64,000 nt of DNA from Paraescarpia echinospica (Eukaryota > Annelida > Polychaeta > Sabellida > Siboglinidae): contig CM034539.1 in the NCBI GenBank assembly GCA_020002185.1, forward strand, positions 31,773,541-31,837,540, given 5' to 3'. Numbering within the stretch: the first letter of the stretch is position 1; each line of letters opens with the position of its first letter. The translations under genes and the position numbers were made by a program. The notes under the pieces are model-generated. The model made no database searches, was not told the DNA's origin, and worked only from the letters and a program-made list of their open reading frames with translations. Positions 10,152 through 21,300 of the stretch are shown here, piece by piece.

Positions 10152-11435
10152 ATGGCATTTGTCCACCAGTTGTTGTGTGAGGGAGTCAAAAGCGAATTGG
10201 ACCTGTTTAGTTTACCGACGACACAAACGAGTATCGAACACGCACAATGGGTCGAGCATCGACCTGTCGCCTCGATAGGTACGGGTGGTCCTATCGTATT
10301 CTTACTGCCCGGGTCGGGAGACGATTACCTGGACGTGGCCAATACTTACCTGTTGGTGCGAGCACGTGTAGTCAGAGGAAACGCACCTGTTGGACCAGTA
10401 AACAACTGGATGCGTTCTCTGATTCGTCAAGTCGACGTGTCTTTGAACGGTACCCTCGTCACACCTTCATCGAATACCTATCCTTATCGAGCGTACATAG
10501 AAACGTTACTGGGTCACGGAGCAGAAGCGAAGAAGAGTCAACTGACTACTGCCTTGTGGTACAAAGACACGGCTGAACACATGGATGCCACCGACGACGC
10601 AAACAAGGGTCTGCAAAAAAGAAAGACCTATATTTCCCGTAGTCGAATCGTTGACATGATGGGTCGTCTACTCGTCGACCTCTTCTTCCAAGACCGCTAT
10701 CTATTAAACGGTGTCGACGTGAAAATTCGACTAGTACAGAGCAAGGATGCTTTTGCACTCATGGCTGCTGGTGGTGACAATGCCGATTACAAGGTACGCA
10801 TAGTCGAAGCAATTTTGTTTGCACGAAAAGCCAAACTGAATCCTGCCGCACAGATGGGTCACATCAAAGCGCTACAAAAGGGAACGGCCAAGTATCCATT
10901 GCGAAGAGTCGATTGCAAGGTATTTTCCATACCGCGAGGTGTCATTTCGCACACTCACGAAAACGTTTATTTGGGTGTCTTACCCAAGAGACTAGTCTTG
11001 TGTTGTGTAGACAACGACGCTTACAATGGAACATTCGCCAAGAATCCGTTCCACGTAAAGCACAACAACTTGAACTTTCTTGCATTGTACGTCGACGGGC
11101 AACAAGTTCCGGCGAAACCACTCCAGCCTAATTTCAACGATGGTGCCTACGTGAGAAGTTACAGTAATCTATTTGCTGGAACGGGAAAGATGTTTCAAGA
11201 CGAGGGAAACAACATTAGTCGGGACGAGTTTGGCAAAGGATACACCCTGTTTGCGTTTGACATCACACCAGATTGTTGTGACGGTCCCCATTTCAATTTG
11301 GTACATAAAGGCAACCTACGAGTCGAGATGCACTTTAATCAACCTCTCGACCAAACGACCAACGTCGTCGTCTACGGGGAATTCGAGACGGTTTTGGAGA
11401 TTGACCGCAACAGAAACGTCGTCTACGATTACTGA
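10152..11435 (+). CDS. Major capsid protein, double jelly-roll (Polinton MCP)
   Basis: A 427-aa hexon-type capsid protein. The opening MAFVHQLLCEGVKSELDLF followed by TQTSIEHAQWVEHRPV is the usual Polinton MCP start. Further blocks are DDYLDVANTYLLVRARV, NNWMRSLIRQVDVSLNG and a C-terminal YTLFAFDITPDCCDG with LRVEMHF and NVVVYGEFETVLEIDRNRNVVYDY. It is intact over the full length. The TGA stop overlaps the protease ATG by one base (TGATG at 11,433). Copy 2 at 39,772-41,074 is about 90% identical but has two 1-nt deletions. Confidence 0.93.
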   Translation: MAFVHQLLCEGVKSELDLFSLPTTQTSIEHAQWVEHRPVASIGTGGPIVFLLPGSGDDYLDVANTYLLVRARVVRGNAPVGPVNNWMRSLIRQVDVSLNGTLVTPSSNTYPYRAYIETLLGHGAEAKKSQLTTALWYKDTAEHMDATDDANKGLQKRKTYISRSRIVDMMGRLLVDLFFQDRYLLNGVDVKIRLVQSKDAFALMAAGGDNADYKVRIVEAILFARKAKLNPAAQMGHIKALQKGTAKYPLRRVDCKVFSIPRGVISHTHENVYLGVLPKRLVLCCVDNDAYNGTFAKNPFHVKHNNLNFLALYVDGQQVPAKPLQPNFNDGAYVRSYSNLFAGTGKMFQDEGNNISRDEFGKGYTLFAFDITPDCCDGPHFNLVHKGNLRVEMHFNQPLDQTTNVVVYGEFETVLEIDRNRNVVYDY

Positions 11436-11872
11436 TGGATACGTCACAGATAGAAAGACTCCTTGCGGCAGACGCTTACACTAGGACCGTTGTTCGAGGC
11501 GTACTACCTAAAGACGGGTTACCCACTACTCCTATGATGACCTATCCAGCAGCTTTCGTGTGCAACACTCATTCGAGCAATGAACCGGGTCAACATTGGA
11601 TCTGCATTTTTATTACAAAAGACGGACGTGGAGAATACTTCGACTCCTACGGTTCGCCACCTCGACACGACGAATTCGTGGATTTTCTACAGAGCAACTG
11701 CGTGACTTGGACTTTCAACAAGAGAACGCTTCAGAGCCCGCTGTCTAACGTGTGTGGACAATACTGTGTCGTGTACTTGCTGCACCGAAGTCGAGGCGTA
11801 CCCACGAAGACGTTTGTGAACACTTTCGGGAACGACTTAGTGAACAATGAATTTGTTAAGAGTGTCATGTAA
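11435..11872 (+). CDS. Adenain-like cysteine protease (maturation protease)
   Basis: A 145-aa member of peptidase family C5/Ulp1-like. The catalytic set is visible: His in PGQHWICIF (~residue 50), Asp in EYFDSYG (~66-72), and the Gln/Cys pair in SNVCGQYCVVYLL (~103-115). The family role is to cleave capsid precursors. It overlaps the MCP stop by one base and is the last gene of the capsid block. It is intact. Copy 2 adds a short CLVFDFVKSVM-type tail that is shortened here. Confidence 0.9.
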   Translation: MDTSQIERLLAADAYTRTVVRGVLPKDGLPTTPMMTYPAAFVCNTHSSNEPGQHWICIFITKDGRGEYFDSYGSPPRHDEFVDFLQSNCVTWTFNKRTLQSPLSNVCGQYCVVYLLHRSRGVPTKTFVNTFGNDLVNNEFVKSVM

Positions 11873-12025
11873 TGTTGGGATGCACGTGTATTACCTTAAT
11901 TAAGTAATAAGAAAGTCTACACCATATGTGCGTTTGTGAATGTTTTATTCAGACACCCAAAAGTAAGTATCCCTGTGAATTATATCACATATATTCGTGT
12001 TGTCAGATACTCACTATTTCACCCA

Positions 12026-12271
12026 GGTGCCCTGGTGCAAATCCCTATCTTTTAACATGGGGTAAAAATGACCTATCCTTTAACCCGGGAGTGCCCTGGT
12101 GCAAATCCCTATCTTTTAACATGGGGTAAAAATGGCCTATCCTTGAACCCGGGAGTGCCCTTGTGCAAAATCACTATCTTTTAACATGGGGTAAAAATGG
12201 CCTATCTTTTAACCCGGGAGCACCCTGGTGCAAAATCCCTATCTTTTAACATGGGATTTGCACCAGGGCAA
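12026..12271. repeat. ~65-bp tandem array bounded by an inverted 18-mer
   Basis: Roughly 3.5 units of ~65 bp. Each contains CCCTGGTGCAAATCCCTATC, TTTTAACATGGGGTAAAAATG and an AACCCGGGAG stretch. Units begin near 12,028, 12,092, 12,157 and 12,222. The array closes with GGGATTTGCACCAGGGCA (12,254-12,271), the exact inverted complement of the first unit's TGCCCTGGTGCAAATCCC. The whole thus looks like a short TIR element expanded internally. Confidence 0.75.
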
Positions 12272-12840
12272 TCGAGTTGCCTGCGCTAAGTGACCGCACT
12301 AACTACTCGCGTTCATTCCACAATGAAATCAATGCATCTCTGTGTCTACGGAGTGAGGTTGTGAAATTCTTTGAGTAACGACATAAAAACATTAATAATA
12401 TAATTACATTTAAATCGGAATACAAAAAATTTCTATTTTACAAATATGTTACTGTGTAACTGTTAACGTATTGAATCATGCTATGTAATATACGGTAACC
12501 TGTGTATAGTGCTTCACAATAAATACATTGAGAGGGTGCACAATATGTATTGATTATAGAGTGTGAAAAAGGAAAAAAATACACATGTGAGAAACCTAAC
12601 ACTTTTACTTTAATATGATTGTAAGGGGTAAACTTACATAAAACTCTCTGACTTCGTGTTTATCCCCTTCAAACATTGTAAACACACTCGTGTGTGCATA
12701 TCGTATTTTGTAGATTATGTATAATTATATCGCATCAAATATAATATGGATGTGTGTATGGTTATGTATACGAATATATACACGGCTGTCTTTTGCTGTA
12801 TCATGTTGCCAATGTTTGAATAAACGAATAATTAATTAAA
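12272..12840. other. AT-rich region without recognisable gene
   Basis: I see no reading frame with family features and no repeat longer than a few bases. It separates Polinton copy 1 from the fold-back repeat. Confidence 0.5.
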
Positions 12841-12844
12841 TCCT

Positions 12845-14362
12845 ATATATTTGGCATCCCAACATCGCATTTACATATGCAAAATAAAACGAAGACACAA
12901 TTTGAGATTTACCAATACCAAAAACTTTACAACAACCCGGACTTTTCATAATACAATCTATCATTAATAATTTAGCAGCGAGCAGCGAGCCAACGAATCC
13001 TGTTTCTTTTTATATTTGAAACGGTAAAACTAAGAGCACTAAACACGACCGAAGATAATACAGGCGCCACGGGAGAGTAAGAGTAACAGAGGAGGTACCT
13101 GTAACATCGGGGATTGTCTACACTTTGAAGAGAGCGCCAGTGACACGCAATACCTACGTGGTCGGACAAATATGCACATCAAAACATCTTGCTATTATGA
13201 CATATTCATTGGGACAGGCAGTGACCATGCTGACAGCCAGGGTGTCTGGCAGCAGCATATGTCGACGTGACCTAGGAGCGCAAACACGAACATATATTAC
13301 ATACTTTGCTTGTAATGAATAAGCATAACAACACTCGCACGCACGCACGCACACTCACATTCACACACACGCACGCACGCACGCACACACAGATGTGGGA
13401 CTGGACTTAGAGTTCATTCACGTTTTGATTTGATTTGCATTCAGTTCACTCACATCGGCTCCTTTTTTTAACGTAATCAGAAATCACGTCCATATGAATC
13501 AGTATTATTCACACACGCACGCACACACGCACGCATTCACGCACGTACGCGTGCACAATATGCACTCACACACACTCTCTCATTCATTCAATCACTCATT
13601 CACGCCACACACACACACGTGCACGCACGCACACACGCGCACTCTCTCTTTCACTCACTCACTCATTCACTCACTCACACACACATACAGTCTCGCTCTA
13701 CAATATATACATGTATATATATACATGTGCGCGTGCGTGCGTGCGAGTGTAGTTATGCTTTTATTCAACGTAAACAAAGTATATAATATATGTTTGTGTT
13801 TGCGTTCATAGGTTACATTGACACTTGCTGCTGCCAGACACCGTGCCTGTCAGCGTAGTCAATGCCTGTCCCAATAAATATGTCAGGATTCATAATAGCA
13901 AGGTGTCTTGATGTATATATTTGTCCGTCCTCGTAGGTTTTTGCGTGTCACTGGCGGTCTCTTCAAAGTGTAGACAATCCCCGATGTTACACGTACATCC
14001 TCTGTTACTCTTTCTCTCCCATGGCGCCTGTATTCTCTCCGGGTGTCTGTTTTTTCCTTAGGAGGTGCTTCGCTGCATCCTTGATGTCGCGGCAACAAAC
14101 ACATCCGTAGTTAATCATATAGTTGTATGACGCATTTATGTCACATAGTTTAAACACACCTAGATACCCGTCGTGTTTACGGTGCTTAATAATAACTGTT
14201 TTATATAAAAAGACACAAGATTTGTTTGTTCGCGTCTAGGTAAAAAGTATTAGTAATGGATGGTTGACAACTCTGCGTCATAAAGTTTTTAGTAAATGGA
14301 AAAATTGCGTCTCCGTTTTATTTTGCATATGTAAATGCGATGTTGGGATACCAAACAAATAC
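12845..14362. repeat. 1.5-kb fold-back (long inverted repeat) element
   Basis: The outer arms are about 12,850-12,935 and 14,283-14,362 (sharing GGYATCCCAACATCGCATTT and CATATGCAAAATAAAACG). The inner arms, about 200 bp each, are about 13,055-13,258 and 13,829-14,036 (sharing CAATCCCCGATGTTAC-type and GCGCCAGTGACACGC-type stretches, ending in CTGGCAGCAGCA/TGCTGCTGCCAG). Arms are about 80-85% identical. The loop carries CA/GCAC microsatellites. No coding frame is seen. It could be a non-autonomous DNA transposon of fold-back type. Confidence 0.7.
13338..13745. repeat. CA/CGCA/CACT microsatellites in fold-back loop
   Basis: Interrupted runs of (CGCA)n, (CA)n and (CACT)n at 13,338-13,390 and 13,508-13,685, then a TATA/GTGCG tract to 13,745. 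The open frames here are low-complexity Thr-His repeats and are not genes. Confidence 0.85.
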
Positions 14363-14584
14363 GATGATTCGTACATGGATCTTTATACAAGACACTACCT
14401 AGACCGGCCGAGGCGACAGAGACTACATTGTAAGTACTTTGATATCTTCGTCAGTTTGTTAAGTAACTGTGTGCGAACGTAATAACTTACTAATTCAGCT
14501 GGTGCATTGTGTAAAACATCGTATATTTGTATATTTATAATGTTTTATATATAAAAGCGATCTGTCTGTTTAGCCAGAATCCTC

Positions 14585-14915
14585 CTCCTTGTAGAGCGCG
14601 GTTGTGCAGTGGATAGAGCTCCGGACTCTCGACCGAGAGAACCCGGCTTCGATTCCTGTGCTGCGGTGTCGAACCTTGGGCAAATTCGTTCATTCTACGC
14701 TAGTCCAATTTACTCAGCTGTATGAATGAGTACCTGGCTGTAGACAGTGGTGGATATTTTGTTCAAATAGTCTTCGCGCATCAATTGCAGCGTGTCTGGG
14801 TTCTTCCCAGAGAAGTCGAGATAGTGTTCGATTGAACAGGTCTGCCAGGGAATAAAGTGTAAAGCGCTTTGAGCTCTGGATACTGCGCTATGTTTAAGAA
14901 CTTGCCATTTTAAAA
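14585..14915 (+). mobile_element. tRNA-derived SINE
   Basis: A tRNA-like head has an A box (GTGCAGTGGATAGAGC, ~14,607) and a B box (GGCTTCGATTCCTG, ~14,645). A core domain follows (CTTGGGCAAATTCGTTCATT and CTCAGCTGTATGAATGAGTA), then a tail with AAAGCGCTTTGAGCTCTGG. This order is that of tRNA-derived SINEs with a conserved central domain, as known from marine invertebrates. A second fragment of the core lies at 14,950-15,000. Confidence 0.8.
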
Positions 14916-15310
14916 TATAGCTTTAACTATTAGAAAGGAGTTCGCTGAATCAGTTCACTCAGCTGTACGAATGAGTCCCTGGCTATAGACAGTTGTAGTC
15001 TTGATTGTGGGAGCCAAGCCAATCTCACCTTGTTCAAAGAGCAATTCAACGAACTGTTTTGCTATCTGAATGTTCTGTATACCATTAGAACGTTTCGTAC
15101 GCGCAAATTGCGGATACAGTTTAGGGTTACATTTCGTTTCTGTTCAGGCGAAATTTTAGAATGGCGTATAACGCGTTTTGGCAAGAAACCTTTCAATTGA
15201 TGCTTAGTGTGCATGCGTGTGTTCGTGCTTGCGTGCGTGAACCATCGTATCGTATTTAATTGTCAAAGTCATTTATTACTTCCAGTTACCAACGACGCTG
15301 AGGTAGAAGT
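14916..15310. other. 5' flank of host gene with SINE core fragment
   Basis: A partial SINE core at 14,950-15,000 repeats CACTCAGCTGTACGAATGAG and CCTGGCTATAGACAG. No TATA box is obvious upstream of the ATG at 15,311. The remaining sequence shows nothing recognisable. Confidence 0.4.
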
Positions 15311-15388
15311 ATGAAATCTCGCGACGCTCTGATCGCTGTCGCCATTTTGATATTGATAGGAACGGCAGCTTCGGTGGATCCATGCACG
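15311..15388 (+). CDS. Exon 1: signal peptide
   Basis: 26 codons: a short basic start (MKSRD) and a hydrophobic core (ALIAVAILILIGTAA), with likely cleavage before SVDPCT. Donor CACG|GTGCGT, phase 0. It has the shape of a signal peptide for secretion. Confidence 0.75.
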
Positions 15389-18300
15389 GTGCGTCAGAGA
15401 CTTTAATTAAACATATTTTACAACATATTTATTTTGTGATAGCAACACACAGGTGTTTAATAGATTTTTTGTTATTACTGCATAATGCATCGTTTATGTG
15501 TAAAAAAGAAGTATAATTATTTTAACTTGCTGAGTGACCGTGTTTTGCACGCGTGAAAAGGCAGCCAATAATCCATTGTGTATAATGATGCGGTTATTCC
15601 TAGGATATAATATGAACATAGAAAGCGGTTCTCAAATAAATAGTTACTGTTGGCATAATTAAGAGCATTGTCAATTTGCCCATCCATTACTTAATCTCCA
15701 CCACTTTAATCCGGCCCACCTCAATAATCAAGGGCATTTTTAAAAATCTGAACCTTTTCCCAGATTCCTGCGACACACTGGCTTAGTTTTACATAAAAAC
15801 GCCCTTGGCCACAATTAAACTCGCGACAAAGCCAAATATGATCGATTTTCATAGGCGGATCCAGGGGCCTGGGGGCACGTCCCCCTAGACCTTAGGAATT
15901 TGGCGTGCCCGCAGACCTTTATGATGGGCCCACCCGATCTTGCTCCCCTAGACCCATGGAAATGTGCCCTCATTCAGGAACAATAAGCTGAAGTTATGTC
16001 GACGCAGTGGCGAAAATTTTCAACAGCACCCGCCCCCCTCCGTTACGACGGCGCGATAGCGAAACATTTTCTATACCATTTGGTTTGGTGCGGCCGCCAG
16101 TGGACGTCGTTGTGCCCCCCTAGACTACCCTCTCTGGATCAGCCTCTATTTTTGCTACGTTCATAAAACATGTGTTTTGCTTCCCTGTGAAGTCTTTCAT
16201 AGAACCAGGCCTAATAGCGTTGCTACCATATTGCAATCACATACAAACTGCAAAAAGTGACAACTATTCATTATTGCCGGTCGATACATCCAGAAACATT
16301 TACGTATGTGTAGGTGGCATTATGATCTTTACAATGAGGAACAATTAATTAAAATTATGTTGAATCCGCCAAGATTAGGAAAGATCAGGCGAGGGTGCAA
16401 TTGGAGTCTTTGTGTGAGCTTCCAAAATTGTGAACGTCGCCGAGAAAAATATTCAACAGAACCCCCCCCCCCCCGTGTTCCGACAGAAGAGCCCTACTGA
16501 AGCTCCGACTTAGCCCTAGCCTCGATTATCAAGGCGCCGTGAGGTGGCAGCATTGTCCCATCACAACGGCCTGGATTATTAAGCTCCAGCCAATTTTACC
16601 GGTAGAGGGCTTTACCCCATATTCGGGAAATAACAAATTAAATAAGGATACACTTTTATCAGATAATACTATACTATAACAACTATTCAATATTAAACTT
16701 TATTGAAAGTTGTCACATACAAAATAAACCGACATGAAACTTTTTTCGTAGTTTAACGCATGTTAGTCACATGCATATTCACTAGGTGGCAGCTTTCATG
16801 GCATAACATTCAGAAGGGCCATTCAGAGCCAGTCTCAGCCAGACTATCGTTCCGACGAAGTCACGCATCCAGGTGAGAGTCGGTTAAGCGAGACTAACTT
16901 AGCCCACCCAATATAATATAGAGACCATTAGCTAACGCATTAAAGCGCCGCGACCTACGCAAAATCTGAACGCGACCTCAAATTTAAGTAAAAACGCAGA
17001 TCTCGCGTCGATGACTAATAAAACACCATTAGCTAAGCGCGCAGTGAGCGGTTTCACGATCGGATCCATTTTCTCATACATAGTGATTTGCTGTGTGTTA
17101 CTAACAGTAAACTGTACGAAATATATAGATATATGTATAAATATGTTAACGAAACAATTTAACCTTTATCGCAATCGATAATCGCAGGAAGGTAGAAATT
17201 AGGACGCAAGAACGGCAAACGCGAACCCCAATGCAATCATTCCGGCTCGTACGTTTAGGCTAAGCAAACAAAAACCTGTGTTTCGAGTCCTCTTATGCAA
17301 TAACAAGTCTAATCATGATGTTTATATACAACTGCGTGTGGGTACCGAAATGGGCATATTTTCTTTAATTGGCCTAAGATATTAGAGGACATCCATACAG
17401 TATGTCAAGCTTAGGCGTGGCGAGTGTATGTGACGAAACGTTATATGGGATAGGAGGGGTGCCGGGGTAATTGTTACATTACCATTTTTTAAATGGTTAT
17501 AAACGTTCTTTGCTTTTTAATTAAATATGAACAGCGGGAACAGATTGCAAAAAAACGCCACTGCTGACACTGATTGACAGATGGTCAGCGCACTTTGCTC
17601 AATAATATTTTTTACTACCAATTTGTTCAATCGACTCTCTGCATCTAGTCCAGTCGGCAACGTGAATAGGTCATAAATCTACATTTTATAACAACCGCCA
17701 AGTATAATGGTTAGGTTTCTGTTTAAAGATATTTATTTTCGTAGTTGCACAAAAAACGTGATATGCCAGCATTGCAACGTAGACAAAGTAGACATAATGC
17801 AACCGGCGACTCAGCTGCGTTTACAAAATAAATCAATTAGTTTAGGTTAGCGTACATAGTAGGTCCATAATTTATAACTATCTGTGTGGGCTTAATAAAC
17901 ATTAGGTATACATGTGTTACAATATGGTATATAGGTGCGCTTAGCCATGCATAAGCCTAAGCTAAGCATGTGGAGTCCAATAAAGAAATGTGTATTGCAC
18001 TGTTATTGCGCCTCACTGCGTCGCTGCAGATGAAAACAAGCAAGTCGTAGGTCTTTTTAAAGTCGTCAAACATGCATAGGGGCCTACATGTAATTTACAA
18101 CTCAACTTTCTTTATTGGCATGTGTTCCTAAATGTTATAGCTATTACACTGTATAGTTACATTTGAATTACCATAACTATTTATGTATAAAATAATACGG
18201 CGTTTTAATAAAAAATATCCATTTTTGGCGTTCATACGCGAAGTCTAACTGCAGATCCCGCATAAACCTCAGATTGGATCGCAGATGCTGTGACGTAGAA

Positions 18301-21300
18301 CTCAATTAACTTTGTGGTTGGCGTATGTTTTTGGCGTCAGGTTTCAGTTGATTGCATTAGCTAATGGTTTCTTTTAATTTCGTTCCGGCGCCAATGTAGG
18401 TTTTTTGGCAAAACCTCAAGAGAGGTGCAACTGTAAGTTTTGGACCCCCCCTCCTAGACTACCGTCTCTGGATCCAACCGTTTATGTTGAGCCTAGATGG
18501 TCATTAAACATGGGACCCTGAATTAATCGCACTAGAACAAGCAATTTCAACAATCAATTTGTTCCGTGGAAACAAATTCGAAATTTTTATAATTATCTAT
18601 CAACTAAACGTGTCATCTTGTTAATATTGATTGTCATCGTCATTGCAGAGAAAGAGATGTCCAGGAGGCAAGATATACGTATCCGTTGTGTCGCCTTGCA
18701 AAAATCTCCCTTGCACTCGGGTCGCCAAATGTGTACCAGCAAGTAAGTGGGTGTCACTGGGCGATAATGGGTCACCATGAATCTACTGTTCGGTCGGTGT
18801 GAGACGTACGTATATGGTGAGTGTATATATATATCAGTGTGTGTGTGTGTGTGCGCGCGCACGCGAGCATGTGTGGGTGTGCGCGGGTGTGAGTGTGCGT
18901 GTGTGTGCACATGTGTGCACTTACATGATGTGTGTATATATATATATATATACACACTCGCGCACAACACGCGCACATGCACACGCGCACACACGCACAC
19001 ATACACACACACACACACTAATATATGTACACTCGCCATATACGCACGTACATATATATATATATGTATATATATATATACATATATATATATACATATA
19101 TATATACCCCCAAACACACAGCAGACATATGTATTCCATCACGTGTTATTTTTTGTTATCACTCAGACACGCCCAGCCTGTGTCCAAGAGTGGTCTGTCC
19201 TGTACAGTGCAAGAAAGGTTATTTGAGGAGGTTTGACTACAACTGATGCATGACGTGCACCTGCTACAAGCCTTGCGCGGTAAGGTGATTTTTCGGGTAT
19301 TGCATCGGTATTGCATCGGGTATTGCATCGTCACCATTATGGTGCTGGGTTTAATTTAAATGCACTCTAACCAAGTCTCCATTTAGCACAGTTGGCAATG
19401 TCACCCGTAGTCACCCGCGGAAGCCGTATTTGTCTGGTCTGGAGTATTTGTTAATTGCAAGTTGAGCAGGGATGTTCGGTGGTAGACGTAACATGTGTCC
19501 GAAAAGTCACATCGGCGATACAAGGTCACGATCTGGTGTCATCGTCTAGGGTAGCCAACGATCTGACGCAAGTGTTGGCGATGGTACGAACCCGGCCTGT
19601 TCAACTCTGTCTGAGTAAGACCCAATGTACCCATGTAGTACGTCAGTACAGGCACAACGAGTGATGCATGCGCGTCAATCTAAATTGATTCCGCCTAAAC
19701 CAGACTGTACACATCTTACGAAACTCTACATTTGCGAGCTGCTTACGGCGTGCAACATCCTCGGCATCTTATTTACGGAATTTATTTAGGAGGGGAAAAT
19801 ACCCACGGTGGAAGAGATTTCCAGGGTGAAGGATATACCCAAGGTAAACAAATTGACACACCTGTGATTCACAACCTTATACGAGAATTAAAACTTAACC
19901 ATTTCAGTACTACAGCCCTGATCAGCTGTGACCACTGAATACTGCATTCCCAGTGAATATGCAACATAATGGACTACCTAACTTAAAGTCAAGATTTGAC
20001 CAACAAAAATGCATTTTATGAATAGGAATGTTATATATTTTCGGAAAGTATGATAATCAGCGAATAAAATGAGCCATATCAGTTTACATTCTGTCGTCAT
20101 GGTAATCAACAATCCAAGATGGCCGCCAATATTTCAACGTTTTTGCAGTTTCTGAACTCAGTTGTATACTAAGTTCGCCGACATCGTTTTTATGTCGATC
20201 GTCAACATCCGACAAAGATTCTTCGATAAAACTATCAAATAATCTGTCCAAAACTTACGGTGGTAAATCGCTAGTTGAAGTAATGCCGTCCGCCATTGTG
20301 GCCGCCGCAGATTTTGATAATCCATCATTAAAAACCGTGAAAATCACCGTAAACTATTACTGAGCGATAATAAACAATGACCATTGCTGAATAGCTCATT
20401 TATTCGCCTTGACAACCGTACACAACAAGTGGCTCCACGTAGTGGATTATTATGAATAAAACCGATTTGAATAGCAGACATCGTCAATGCCGGAAAACCG
20501 GCCTGTCGTACTGAAGCGTCACAGACAGTGCAGCCGGAAAACCGGCCTGTCGTACTGAAATGGTTAAGTTTGTCTCCTGTGTTACCAGGAAATATCAGAT
20601 GCAGTAATAGTGCACGGAGGGGGGGTTGGCACACAAATGTTGGACTGTAGCAGGACAACACATTTTGTAACGTTTGTGGTCCGAGCAATATGTTAAAGGG
20701 ACAAGGTTTCTCTTTCTTTCTACCCTCAGTTAGCGGGCATAGTAATTTGTAACAGGAAGTCTGCTGCGTAGAACGTGGTGAAATTGGATAGGAAAAGGTA
20801 TAGTACTTAATTCATCCAGACTCGGTCGTATTGCCAATAAAGCTTGTTTTAAAACTAGCTGTTATGTTTACTATTTGAACGAGTTCTCCTGGTTTTACCT
20901 TCAAACTGCGACAGTTGTTACTGGCTTTCTAAACATAACTTGGCAGGCAGTATACTTTCAACATGGTTAGTATAATCTTCAGAACATTATATTAATTAGT
21001 AAATGAAAAACTAGGAACATACTGCATCCTTTTAATATTCCAGTTCCACGTATTATACAATATCACGTATTGACGTAAATAATCATACGGCAATAAGCGC
21101 AAGCGGTGTGTGTGCGTGTGTGCATATGTGCGTGTGTGCGTGCGTGCATGTATGCGTGTGTGCGTGTGTGCATTCGTGTGGTGTGTGTGTATAATACATT
21201 TATAACCATTTGTGACTAAACGTGATTAAGGGTGCGTTTTCTTATGTTGCAAACGGGGTCAAAGTGTCACCGCAGAAGGAATGCCTGGCAAAGTACAGCC

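Larger units (their letters stand above)
1..11965 (+). mobile_element. Polinton/Maverick copy 1 (left part outside window)
   Basis: Gene content defines a Polinton/Maverick (adintovirus-like) element: protein-primed DNA polymerase B, FtsK/A32-type packaging ATPase, retroviral-type integrase with chromodomain, penton, minor capsid, double-jelly-roll major capsid and adenain-like protease, all on the + strand. Nucleotide similarity to the inverted copy at 35,491-47,383 runs from about 5,640 through the protease 3' flank and stops near 11,965. No terminal inverted repeat is seen on the right, and the left end is outside the window, so the right end is truncated or rearranged. Polymerase, protein X, the integrase N-terminus and the penton N-terminus are broken. 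ATPase, TM protein, minor capsid, major capsid and protease are open. Confidence 0.9.

Noticed and set aside
11866..14600. Right TIR of Polinton copy 1
   Set aside because: The inverted repeats at 12.8-14.4 kb pair only with each other and not with the start of the window or with the TIRs of the inner or outer element.
14585..14660. Functional tRNA gene
   Set aside because: A and B boxes are present but no cloverleaf acceptor stem closes, and a SINE core and tail follow.
19167..19279. Selenocysteine at the TGA codon
   Set aside because: Antistasin-like pattern expects Gly, no selenoprotein of this family is known to me, and no SECIS-like structure was noticed in the 3' region.
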